DNA from: Oxalobacteraceae bacterium UBA6704
GTDB taxonomy: Bacteria; Pseudomonadota; Gammaproteobacteria; Burkholderiales; Burkholderiaceae_D
Direction: 5' to 3'
Length of the DNA stretch: 34,596 bases
NCBI GenBank assembly: GCA_002454505.1
Contig: DKJA01000173.1
Coordinates: forward strand, 15,819-50,414
The stretch's first letter is position 1; each line of letters begins with the position of its first letter. Of the stretch, positions 22,292 through 30,148 are shown one piece after another. A program made the translations under genes and the position numbers. The notes beneath the pieces are model-generated. The model was not told the origin of the DNA and searched no databases. It saw nothing but the letters and a program-made list of their open reading frames with translations.

Positions 22292-22921
22292 ATGAGGGTT
22301 TATCTGGTGGTGGTCGATACGATGGCCGACTGGGAGGTGGGCTACCTGACGGCGGAGCTGCACAGCCGGCGCTTCTTTGCCAATCCGCTGGCCGATTTCC
22401 AGCTGCTGAAGGCCGGCATCACGGCGGCCGAGGTCACCAGCATGGGCGGCATGCCGCTGCGGCCGGACGTCACGGTCGGCGAAATCCGGATGGAGCGGGG
22501 CGACCTGCTGGTGCTGCCGGGCGCCGAGGTATGGGACCAGCCGCAGGTATTGCCCGTGCTTGAGTTCGCGCGCGATGCCATCGCGGCGGGCCACAACGTG
22601 GCGGCGATCTGCGGCGCCACGATGGGCCTTGCCAGTGTCGGCGCGCTCGATGCGCTGGCGCACACCAGCAACGACCTGGGCGCCTTGCGCGACACCTGCC
22701 CGCTGTATCGGGGCGAAGCGCTGTACCGGCAGCAGCCGGCCGTGCGCGACGGGAACCTGGTCACCGCATCGGGCCTGGCGCCGCTGGAGTTTTCGTACGA
22801 AGTCCTGAAGCTGCTGGGCGTCTGGCGCGAAGAGACGGTGGAAGCGTGGTATCAGCTGCACAGGACGCGCGAGGAGCGGTGGTATCACGTGCTCGTGGCG
22901 TCAATGGCACCAGGGAGCTGA
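22292..22921 (+). CDS. DJ-1/PfpI superfamily protein (209 aa)
   Basis: Type-1 glutamine-amidotransferase-like fold. The nucleophile elbow is 'AAICGATMGLAS' with Cys107, paired with an early Glu (Glu15 in 'DWEVGYL'). The family includes glyoxalase/deglycase-like and uncharacterised stress proteins; this one resembles the YoaZ-like group of single-domain members. It follows the M48 gene by 37 nt and converges with the DUF6602-like gene, whose stop abuts its own. No signal peptide. Substrate unknown. Confidence 0.85.
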   Translation: MRVYLVVVDTMADWEVGYLTAELHSRRFFANPLADFQLLKAGITAAEVTSMGGMPLRPDVTVGEIRMERGDLLVLPGAEVWDQPQVLPVLEFARDAIAAGHNVAAICGATMGLASVGALDALAHTSNDLGALRDTCPLYRGEALYRQQPAVRDGNLVTASGLAPLEFSYEVLKLLGVWREETVEAWYQLHRTREERWYHVLVASMAPGS

Positions 22922-23710
22922 TCAGCGCCAGTCGATACGCCGAAGTATCGGTCCGTAATCAAAGCTCACTTGTCTGGCGCTGCCGGCGATCAGCTGAATG
23001 TTGGTCACTGCATACAAGAGTCCGTAGGCATCTGTTACATCCAGCGAGAAGTACTCGTCCGGCTGCAAGTGTCGGCCGGCCCATTGACCGCCTGACGGAC
23101 CGACCCTGATGATGCAGGTTTTGCCGGCGACGTGAATCATGTTCGGGCGACGTTGGGGCGGTACGGCCTTTTCGCTGCAATATTGATTCAGTGTTTTCAG
23201 CAGGCTGGCGGTACTGATGCCATCCGATGCAAAGATGACCTTGAATGGCCAGTCACCATAACCCAGTATCTCCAGGTTGGGTGGTTTCCTGTTGTCCAGC
23301 GGCTCCTTTTCCGGCAGGGTGCACAGGTTGTCCAGCGCATCAAGGAGTTCCGCCTTGTTCAGCCTGGATTTGACAGAGACCACGGCGACGGTTCCATCGA
23401 TGCAGGCAAAAGTCTTCCCCGATCCCTGCCGGTTATGCAGATTGAACTGCGGGCAGATATCAGTGGTGACGATGATATCTATCTGCCGCGATTCGCTGCC
23501 GTCCATCCCGAAGGAGAAACCGCCAAACATGACATTGCAGTTGGTCGGCAGATGCTGCCGCAGGAACTCCGCATATACCGCCTCGCGGCTCGTGCCGATG
23601 TCGGTCGGATTCGGGAAAATCGACGAAGCATCGGCGACACCCTTCAATACCGCGTTTACCTGCTCGAAGTATTCTCGCAGGCGCGGAAAGAACGGGGCAG
23701 TCGTTGCCAT
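22922..23710 (-). CDS. DUF6602-like PD-(D/E)xK-fold protein (262 aa)
   Basis: Predicted nuclease-fold protein. The layout fits DUF6602: 'GTSREAVYAEFLRQHLP' (Glu43, Glu48), 'SRQIDIIVTTD' (Asp78) and 'GTVAVVSVKSRLNKAELLDAL' with Lys114. In the relatives I know, the last motif usually reads EVKS; here the Glu position is Ser112, so catalysis may be lost or rearranged. The start at 23710 is 9 nt after the thyA stop, with no clear ribosome site, suggesting coupled translation; an upstream extension to 23956 would overlap thyA and looks non-native. Base composition looks less GC-rich than the surroundings, as does thyA. The role is unknown; defence-like functions are conceivable. Confidence 0.7.
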   Translation of the reverse strand: MATTAPFFPRLREYFEQVNAVLKGVADASSIFPNPTDIGTSREAVYAEFLRQHLPTNCNVMFGGFSFGMDGSESRQIDIIVTTDICPQFNLHNRQGSGKTFACIDGTVAVVSVKSRLNKAELLDALDNLCTLPEKEPLDNRKPPNLEILGYGDWPFKVIFASDGISTASLLKTLNQYCSEKAVPPQRRPNMIHVAGKTCIIRVGPSGGQWAGRHLQPDEYFSLDVTDAYGLLYAVTNIQLIAGSARQVSFDYGPILRRIDWR

Positions 23711-23718
23711 CTGTGCGA

Positions 23719-24690
23719 TCAAACCGCCATGGGTGCCTTGATGGCGGGGTGATGCTGATAGCCTTCCAGCGTGAAATCGGCGGGCGATATCAGGTCGAGC
23801 CATTCGGGCGCATAAATGCCGGTCCTGGCGAAGTCCGGCACCCGATCTGCAATTGCCAGCTGCGGGAGTGCGAAGGGTTGACGGGTAAGCTGCTCGCGTA
23901 CCATGTCCAGGTGATTCTCGTAGATGTGGGCGTCGCCGATGAAGTAGGTAAACCACCGCGGCGCATACCCTGTCAGGCGCGCGACGAGGGATAGCAGCAA
24001 CGCGCCTTCGGCAATGTTGAACGGAGCACCCAATCCGAGGTCGTTACTCCTGACATACAGACAGAGCGACAGCTCACGCGTCGTAGGATTCGGTATGAAC
24101 TGGTAAAGCAGGTGACAGGCCGGAAGGGCAACTTCATCGAGTACCGCAGGATTCCAGGCGTGGAAAAGGATACGCCGACTGCCAGGCTGGTGAATGATCG
24201 TATCAAGGCATTCACGCAGCTGGTCGATCGCCTTATATAAGAGCACGATGCTGCTACCATTCTCATCGAAGCTGGACACGATGCCAAAACCATTCGCCAG
24301 CGCCGCCTCGATTCGTGCAGTCTGATCGGCCGGTATCACCTTGTAGCCGGGCCATTGCCGCCATTGAAAACCGTAGACGGGGCCAAGGTGACCCGGGCCG
24401 TCTCTGAATGGATTCTGCAACCAGGCGGGATTTTCGTCGGCATTCTGGTCCCACACGCCACAACCGAGTTCCCGGAACTGTGCGGCATTCGTGGAAGCTC
24501 GCAAAAAGGCGCAAAGTTCGCCTACCACAGACTTGAATGCAAGTCGCTTCGTCGTCACTGCAGGAAAACCTTCAGCGAGATCGAAACGCATCATCGCGCC
24601 CGGAATCGTCAATGTGCGGACGCCCGTGCGATTGTCCTGCCAGGAACCCTGGTCGAGAACGGTTTCGATCAATTGCTGGTACTGCTGCAT
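23719..24690 (-). CDS. thyA: Thymidylate synthase (323 aa)
   Basis: Methylates dUMP to dTMP with methylene-tetrahydrofolate. It shows 'DNRTGVRTLTIPG', 'FPAVTTKRLAFKSVVGELCAFLR', 'HLGPVYGFQWRQW', the catalytic Cys in 'ALPACHLLYQF', 'LSLCLYVRSNDLGLGAPFNIA' and 'GDAHIYENHLDMVREQL'. At 323 residues it is longer than E. coli ThyA (264). The extra residues lie between the 'HLGPVYGFQW' region and the Cys, as in the lactobacillus-type long form. The upstream 54-nt gap contains GATAAAAT, a possible -10, and a CGCGC-AA-GCGCG hairpin, so it may have its own promoter. GGAG lies 8 nt before the ATG. Confidence 0.95.
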   Translation of the reverse strand: MQQYQQLIETVLDQGSWQDNRTGVRTLTIPGAMMRFDLAEGFPAVTTKRLAFKSVVGELCAFLRASTNAAQFRELGCGVWDQNADENPAWLQNPFRDGPGHLGPVYGFQWRQWPGYKVIPADQTARIEAALANGFGIVSSFDENGSSIVLLYKAIDQLRECLDTIIHQPGSRRILFHAWNPAVLDEVALPACHLLYQFIPNPTTRELSLCLYVRSNDLGLGAPFNIAEGALLLSLVARLTGYAPRWFTYFIGDAHIYENHLDMVREQLTRQPFALPQLAIADRVPDFARTGIYAPEWLDLISPADFTLEGYQHHPAIKAPMAV

Positions 24691-24744
24691 GAAAAATCTC
24701 CGCTGGTGCTCGCGCTTGCGCGCTCAGCCTGCCATTTTATCATG

Positions 24745-26103
24745 TCAGTCGCGTTGCTTGCGGGTACCGCCCTTGGCCGTAGAGCCGGCGGCCGTTCGTG
24801 CGGCGGCCTTTGCTGCGGACTTGGCGCCGCGGCCACCGGTGACGACGATCACGCCTTTCGGCACGGTGCGGCCTTGCGGGGCCGGGCGAGGCTTGCGCGG
24901 TGCCGGTTTGCGGGCCTGCGGGGCGCTTTTCGCCGCAGGCTTCGGCGCCTCGCCGGTAGACGGCACGCGGTGACCGGCCTCGAAGCCCGGTTCCTCGTCG
25001 CGCGGCAGCACCTGCCTGATCACCGCTTCGATGGCGCGCAGCAGCTCCACTTCGTCGGCGCAGACCAGCGACACCGCCTCGCCTTCGGCACCGGCACGGC
25101 CCGTGCGGCCGATCCGGTGCACATAATCCTCGGCGACGGTCGGCAGGTCGTGGTTGACGACGAGCGGCAGGCCCTGGATGTCCAGTCCGCGGGCAGCGAC
25201 GTCGGTGGCCACCAACACGTCTACCTCGCGTTTCTTGAAGCGATCGAGCGCGCGCAGGCGCGCCGGCTGCGGCTTGTCGCCGTGAATCGCGTCGGCGCGG
25301 ATGCCTTCGGACTGCAGCAGCCCCACCAGCTGGTCGACACCTTTTTTCGTTTTCGCGAACACCAGCACCTGGCTCCAGCCGTGCTTGCGCAGCAGGTACA
25401 GGAACAGTTCCGGTTTCGATTTCTTGTCGGTCGTATAAACGAACTGGCGCACCGTTTTTGCTGCTGCGTTGGCTGGGCTGGCCTGCACGGAGACGGGATC
25501 GTTCAGCAGGCGCTGGGCCAGCGTGCGGATCGCTTCCGGGAACGTGGCGGAGAACAGCAGCGTCTGGCGTTGCGCGGGCAGTGCCATGAAGAGGCGGTCC
25601 AGGTCCGTCGCGAAGCCCAGGTCCAGCATGCGGTCGGCTTCGTCGAGAACGAGCGTCTGCAGCTGCGAGAACGTGACGGCGCCCTGGCCGTGCAGGTCCA
25701 GCAGGCGGCCCGGCGTGGCGACGAGCACGTCCAGACCCTTGCGCAGCTTGCTGATCTGCGGCTCGATGGGCACGCCGCCGTAGGCCAGGCCGAAGCGCAG
25801 CCCGACCTGGCGGCCATAGCGGCGGAAGCTTTCGTACACCTGCTCGGCCAGTTCGCGCGTCGGCGCCAGCACGAGGCAGCGCACATTGTGCGGTTCGACG
25901 ACGCCTTCCAGCGTCAGCTTCTGCAGCAGCGGCAGCGCAAAACCGGCTGTCTTGCCGGTGCCGGTCTGCGCGGCCGCCATCAGGTCGCGGCCCGCCAGCA
26001 CGGCGGGAATGGCCTGACGCTGGACCGGCGTCGGCGTGTCGTAACCCAGTTCTTCCAGTGTCCGCAGCAGCGGGTCGATCAGTTTCAGTGTCGCGAAGCT
26101 CAT
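24745..26103 (-). CDS. rhlE: DEAD-box RNA helicase, RhlE-like (452 aa)
   Basis: ATP-dependent RNA helicase. Ordered motifs are the Q-motif ('YDTPTPVQRQAIP'), Walker A 'AQTGTGKT' (45-52), 'PTRELA', 'TPGRLLDL', 'VLDEADRMLDLGF' (DEAD at about 154), 'SAT' (185-187), 'ATDVAARGLDI' and 'HRIGRTGRAG'. The C-terminal ~90 residues are basic and low complexity (Lys/Arg/Ala-rich), typical of RNA-contacting tails. Start ATG 26103 overlaps the stop of the upstream gene by 4 nt. Likely roles are ribosome assembly or cold-related RNA remodelling. RhlE is the best fit; other short DEAD-box members cannot be excluded. Confidence 0.92.
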   Translation of the reverse strand: MSFATLKLIDPLLRTLEELGYDTPTPVQRQAIPAVLAGRDLMAAAQTGTGKTAGFALPLLQKLTLEGVVEPHNVRCLVLAPTRELAEQVYESFRRYGRQVGLRFGLAYGGVPIEPQISKLRKGLDVLVATPGRLLDLHGQGAVTFSQLQTLVLDEADRMLDLGFATDLDRLFMALPAQRQTLLFSATFPEAIRTLAQRLLNDPVSVQASPANAAAKTVRQFVYTTDKKSKPELFLYLLRKHGWSQVLVFAKTKKGVDQLVGLLQSEGIRADAIHGDKPQPARLRALDRFKKREVDVLVATDVAARGLDIQGLPLVVNHDLPTVAEDYVHRIGRTGRAGAEGEAVSLVCADEVELLRAIEAVIRQVLPRDEEPGFEAGHRVPSTGEAPKPAAKSAPQARKPAPRKPRPAPQGRTVPKGVIVVTGGRGAKSAAKAAARTAAGSTAKGGTRKQRD

Positions 26104-27191
26104 CGTGCGGCCTCCAGTGCGGCATGCCAGGTCTCGAGCGCGGCATGCACTTGTTCGTCGGGGAGGTCCAGCAGATGGTCGCCCACATACCATTCCGTGT
26201 AACTGGTGTTCGGCAGCATCGCGTGATAGACGGCGTTGTGCAGCCAGACGCCGTGCGACTGCGCGATGGCGTTGCGGATTTCCAGCGCGCGCTCGCGGCT
26301 CACCGGCAGATGCAGGTGCAGCATGTTCGCGTGTGGCGCGACGGGGTTCGGGCGGAGCAGCGGATAGGCCGCCAGCGCCTCGTACAGCCACTGCGTGCGG
26401 GCGAAATACGCCGGCATCGCGGCCAGCCGTTCATCGAGCTGCAGCGCGGCCGCCACCACGTAGGGCGAGCGATGGATGACGTTGCCGCCCTGGCGGCGGT
26501 ACCACTCGGCGGCGCGCGCTACAAAAGCGTTCGAGCCGGCGAGGATCGCGCCACCCAAACCGCCAATGCCTTTATAGAGCGACACGTAAACGGTATCGAA
26601 GCCGTCGGCGATGTCGGCGTACGAACGGCCGTAGGCTGCGGCAGTTTCCCACAGCCGTGCGCCGTCCATGTGCATGTGGATGTTGCGCTCGCGGGCGTAG
26701 GCCTTGAACGCTTCCAGCTCGTCCCACGATGGACATTGCCCGCCGATTTCCCGCGCCGGCAGTTCCAGCGAGATGGCGCCGAGCGGATCGGGGATGGCCT
26801 GCAGCTCGTCCAGCGTGAAGGGACGGTGCGGGCTGCCGACCTGCAGCGCGGCAAAATGGTCGAACAACTGGTGGTTGCCCCGCTCGTGGCGCAGGATGTG
26901 CGCCGTCGGATGCAGCGCCACCAGGCGGCTGCCGCGCTCGTCGCAGGCAAGCCGCAACGCTGTGGCCTGCGCCATCGTGCCGGTGATGCAGAACACGGCC
27001 GCTTCCTTGCCCAGCAGCGCGGCGACCTTGCGTTCCAGCGACTGGATCAGTTCACCGTCGCCGTACACGTCGTGGGCGATGCCGTTTTCCTCGCACCACG
27101 CGGCCATTGCCGCGTAAGTCTGCGCCGGTGTCTTCTGGGCATGGCCCGGCAGCACCGTGCGGCAGGCGCGGCGCAGTGCCGCTTCAATCAT
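26100..27191 (-). CDS. Threonine-aldolase-like PLP lyase (363 aa)
   Basis: Fold-type I PLP enzyme of the beta-eliminating lyase/threonine aldolase family, which splits L-threonine to glycine and acetaldehyde in characterised members. Visible features are 'DVYGDGELIQSLERKVAALLGKE', the PLP-binding 'HMHMDGARLWE' (Asp176) and the Schiff-base Lys207 in 'VYVSLYKGIGGLGG'. The start at 27191 gives the normal N-terminus; a longer frame to 27263 lies inside the ABC exporter gene. It overlaps both neighbours (8 nt with the exporter, 4 nt with the helicase). The 'MHMDGARLWE' and 'SLYKGIGG' context differs a little from classical LtaE, so substrate assignment is tentative. Confidence 0.82.
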   Translation of the reverse strand: MIEAALRRACRTVLPGHAQKTPAQTYAAMAAWCEENGIAHDVYGDGELIQSLERKVAALLGKEAAVFCITGTMAQATALRLACDERGSRLVALHPTAHILRHERGNHQLFDHFAALQVGSPHRPFTLDELQAIPDPLGAISLELPAREIGGQCPSWDELEAFKAYARERNIHMHMDGARLWETAAAYGRSYADIADGFDTVYVSLYKGIGGLGGAILAGSNAFVARAAEWYRRQGGNVIHRSPYVVAAALQLDERLAAMPAYFARTQWLYEALAAYPLLRPNPVAPHANMLHLHLPVSRERALEIRNAIAQSHGVWLHNAVYHAMLPNTSYTEWYVGDHLLDLPDEQVHAALETWHAALEAAR

Positions 27192-29055
27192 GGCCGTGCT
27201 CCACGTGCACGCTGTGGAACTGCAGCGCAGCCAGGTTGGCGTAGATGCCGCCCAGCGCGACAAGCGACTTGTGCGTGCCCGTTTCGACGATGCGGCCGTC
27301 TTCCATGACGATGATGCGGTCGGCCCGCTGCACGGTGGCGAGACGGTGCGCGATGATCACGGTGGTGCGGCCCACCATCGCCGCTTCCAGCGCGGACTGC
27401 ACGAGGCGTTCCGATTCCGCATCCAGCGCGCTGGTGGCTTCGTCCAGCAGCAGCAGCGGGGGATTCTTCAGCAGCGCGCGGGCGATCGCGATGCGCTGCC
27501 GCTGGCCGCCGGACAGGCGCACGCCGCGCTCGCCCAGGAACGATTTATAACCGTTCGGCAGCCGCTCGATGAATTCGTGGGCGGCGGCCAGTTTCGCGGC
27601 CTGGATCACTTCCTCGTCGGTGGCATCGGCACGGCCATAGCGGATGTTTTCCATCGCGTCGGCGGCAAAGATCACCGTATCCTGCGGCACGATGCCGATC
27701 GCGCCACGCAATGCCTGCAGGCCGATCTGGCGGATATCGACGCCATCCAGCCGGATCGTGCCCTGCTGCGGATCGTAGAAGCGCAGGAACAGCTGGAACA
27801 GCGTGGTCTTGCCGGCGCCGGACGGGCCGACAACGGCCACCGTTTCGCCGGGCCGGATGTCCAGCGACAGGTGCGACAGCGACGGCGACTCCGGCCGCGA
27901 CGGATAGGCAAACGTGACGTCGGTCAGCGACAGCGCGGCGCCCGTGGCAGCCCGCGGCGGCAGCGCCAGCGGCTGCGCCGGCGACTGGATGTCCGACTTC
28001 GCGGCCATCAGTTCCAGCAGCCGTTCGGTGGCGCCGGCGGCGCGCTGCGCCTCGCCCATCACTTCGGACAGGGCGCCGATGGCACCCGCCACGATCGATG
28101 CATACAGGATGAACTGACCGAGGTCGCCGCCGGACATCGTGCCGTCGATGACGGCATGGGCGCCCAGCCACAGCACGAACACGATGGCGCCGAACACCAG
28201 CACGATGGCGATCAGCGTCAGGAAGGCGCGGGCGCGGATACGGTGCATCGCCGTGGCGAACGCGCTGTCCACGGAGCCGGCAAAGCGGCGCGTTTCGATG
28301 TCTTCGTGCGTGAATGCCTGCACGGTCGGCATCGCGTTGAGGATTTCGCCGGCCATCGCGGAGGCGTCGGCGATGCGGTCCTGCGAATCGCGCGACAGCT
28401 TGCGCACGCGGCGGCCGAAGATCACGATGGGCACCACGGTCAGCACCAGCAGCCCGATGATGATGGCGGACAGCCGCGGGCTCGTCACGAACAGCATCAC
28501 CAGGCCGCCGAGGAACAGCAGCACATTGCGCAGCGCGACCGAGATGCTGGTGCCGACGACGGCCTGGATCAGCGTCGTGTCGGTGGTGATGCGCGACAGT
28601 ACTTCGCCCGTCTGCGTGGTCTCGAAGAAGGCCGGGCTTTGCTGCACCACGTGGCGGTAGACGGCACTGCGGATATCCGCAGTGACCCGTTCGCCCAGCC
28701 ACGACACCGTGTAGAAGCGGGCCGCCGTGGCCACCGCCAGCACGGCGGCAACGCCGAACAGCGCAAGGAACACAAGGTTGACGTGCTGGATGCTGCGCGC
28801 GCCGGCATGCGCGCCGAAGCCCAGGTCGATCATCTGCTTGAACGCGGCAGGGATCGCCAGCGTGGCGGCGGCCGCCACGATCAGCGCGATGCCGGCCATG
28901 AAGAACTGCTTGCGGTAGGGGCGCAGGAACGGGAACAGTCCGCGGAAGGCGGCCAGGCTGCCTTTCGTCAGTTCGCGGGCTTGCTTGGGGGTGTCGGCTT
29001 GCGTGCTGTTGCTGCTGCCAGCGCTGCTGCTGGTTCCGTCGGTGCTGTTGCTCAT
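27184..29055 (-). CDS. ABC exporter with fused membrane and ATPase domains, MsbA-like (623 aa)
   Basis: Half-transporter of the ABCB/MsbA class that works as a homodimer. The N-terminal ~30 residues are a Ser/Thr/Asn-rich tail. Six membrane helices follow (about 45-330). The nucleotide-binding domain has Walker A 'GPSGAGKTT', 'LSGGQRQRIAIARALL' and Walker B 'LLLLDEATSALD' with the H-loop 'IIAHRLATV'. Lipid flippase or multidrug export are the known roles; the substrate cannot be read from sequence. It lies 25 nt after the AttH-like gene in the same direction and could share its transcript, but it is not the LolD/MacB-type ATPase that the FtsX-like permease would need. Confidence 0.92.
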   Translation of the reverse strand: MSNSTDGTSSSAGSSNSTQADTPKQARELTKGSLAAFRGLFPFLRPYRKQFFMAGIALIVAAAATLAIPAAFKQMIDLGFGAHAGARSIQHVNLVFLALFGVAAVLAVATAARFYTVSWLGERVTADIRSAVYRHVVQQSPAFFETTQTGEVLSRITTDTTLIQAVVGTSISVALRNVLLFLGGLVMLFVTSPRLSAIIIGLLVLTVVPIVIFGRRVRKLSRDSQDRIADASAMAGEILNAMPTVQAFTHEDIETRRFAGSVDSAFATAMHRIRARAFLTLIAIVLVFGAIVFVLWLGAHAVIDGTMSGGDLGQFILYASIVAGAIGALSEVMGEAQRAAGATERLLELMAAKSDIQSPAQPLALPPRAATGAALSLTDVTFAYPSRPESPSLSHLSLDIRPGETVAVVGPSGAGKTTLFQLFLRFYDPQQGTIRLDGVDIRQIGLQALRGAIGIVPQDTVIFAADAMENIRYGRADATDEEVIQAAKLAAAHEFIERLPNGYKSFLGERGVRLSGGQRQRIAIARALLKNPPLLLLDEATSALDAESERLVQSALEAAMVGRTTVIIAHRLATVQRADRIIVMEDGRIVETGTHKSLVALGGIYANLAALQFHSVHVEHGHD

Positions 29056-29080
29056 TATGGTGGCAGTATCTTTTGTTCTC

Positions 29081-30148
29081 TTACAGTTTCATCGGCCGGA
29101 CATAGCCCGTCAGTTCCAGGTAGCCCCGTCCCGCGGGCTGCCCGTCGCGGCGGACCGTCACCGCGCCTTCCCAGTACACGGAGCCCGTCGAGCGGCGCGA
29201 ATCCAGTTCCTGGTCGCTCTGCAGCGGGTCGAGGTGCCAGATGGTGCCGCCGGTATCGATCGACAAGGCCACTGGATACTCGGCGCCGGTGCGCGGTGAG
29301 CGCCAGCGCTGTTGCGGCGTAAACGTGACCTGGTCCGGACCATAGTGCGTGATCTTACCGGATGCATCGCGCCACGTGGCGTGGCCCCATAGTTTACCAC
29401 CCCGCCTGTCGCGGATGCGGAAGGCCATCAGCGCGCCGCCGTCGTCCAGGTTCGCGCCCACCCAGTCCCACCCCGACGCGGCCGGATCCAGTACCTGGCT
29501 GGACCACTCGTGGTCGAGCCACGTCACGCCCGTCACCGCGATGGCCTTGCCGCCTTTTTCGCGGATCGTGCCGCTTGTCTTCAGTTGCGGCTTGCTGTAG
29601 TAATAACTGGCCTGTTCGGGACGCGGGCCCTTTTGAGAATAGCCCTTGTCGCCCTGCAGCAGCGGGGCCTGCGTGGGCTCCAGCACGAGTTCCAGCGCGA
29701 ATTCGGCGCCGGGGATGGTGACGGTGTAGCGGCCATCGGCGCCCCGTTTCATGCGCCAGTCGTCCAGCCTGACGTCGGTATCGCCTTCGCGCGCATAGGC
29801 CAGGCCGAAGCCGGCGCGCGCGCTGCGCTGGTCGTGCAGCAGCTGTTTCTGCGCCGGGTCGGACAGCGCCGCGTGGCCGATGATCAGCTGCTTCGGCGCG
29901 AAGGCGCTGGGATTGCCGGTATCCACGTCGGTGGCGCTGCGGAAGAAGGTCACCTGGTAGCCGACCGAACGGCCGTCCTGCGTCGTCAGCCAGCCGGTGG
30001 CGTACCACCATTCCGTCTTGAAGCCGGGATGCGAGCCGAAGTCGCGCGGGAACTGCAGCGTCGTGCCGGGAACGACGGGCGTATAAACGGGCGGTGCGGC
30101 GAACAGCGGGCCGCACAACGCCAGTAATAGTATCAAGAGAAAACGCAT
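29081..30148 (-). CDS. AttH/CrtC-type lipocalin-like secreted protein (355 aa)
   Basis: Exported protein with signal peptide 'RFLLILLLALCGPLFAAP' (residues 2-19). It has the paired-barrel fold of the AttH/carotenoid-hydratase-like family. Visible signatures are 'GFKTEWWYATGWL' near the N-terminus and 'TGVTWLDHEWSSQ' mid-protein, followed by 'GWDWVGANLDDGGALMAFRIR'. Members are typically encoded next to an FtsX-type permease, as here; the start codon overlaps the permease stop by 1 nt (TGATG). The permease-AttH pair suggests handling of a hydrophobic ligand in the periplasm. Ligand unknown. Confidence 0.88.
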   Translation of the reverse strand: MRFLLILLLALCGPLFAAPPVYTPVVPGTTLQFPRDFGSHPGFKTEWWYATGWLTTQDGRSVGYQVTFFRSATDVDTGNPSAFAPKQLIIGHAALSDPAQKQLLHDQRSARAGFGLAYAREGDTDVRLDDWRMKRGADGRYTVTIPGAEFALELVLEPTQAPLLQGDKGYSQKGPRPEQASYYYSKPQLKTSGTIREKGGKAIAVTGVTWLDHEWSSQVLDPAASGWDWVGANLDDGGALMAFRIRDRRGGKLWGHATWRDASGKITHYGPDQVTFTPQQRWRSPRTGAEYPVALSIDTGGTIWHLDPLQSDQELDSRRSTGSVYWEGAVTVRRDGQPAGRGYLELTGYVRPMKL

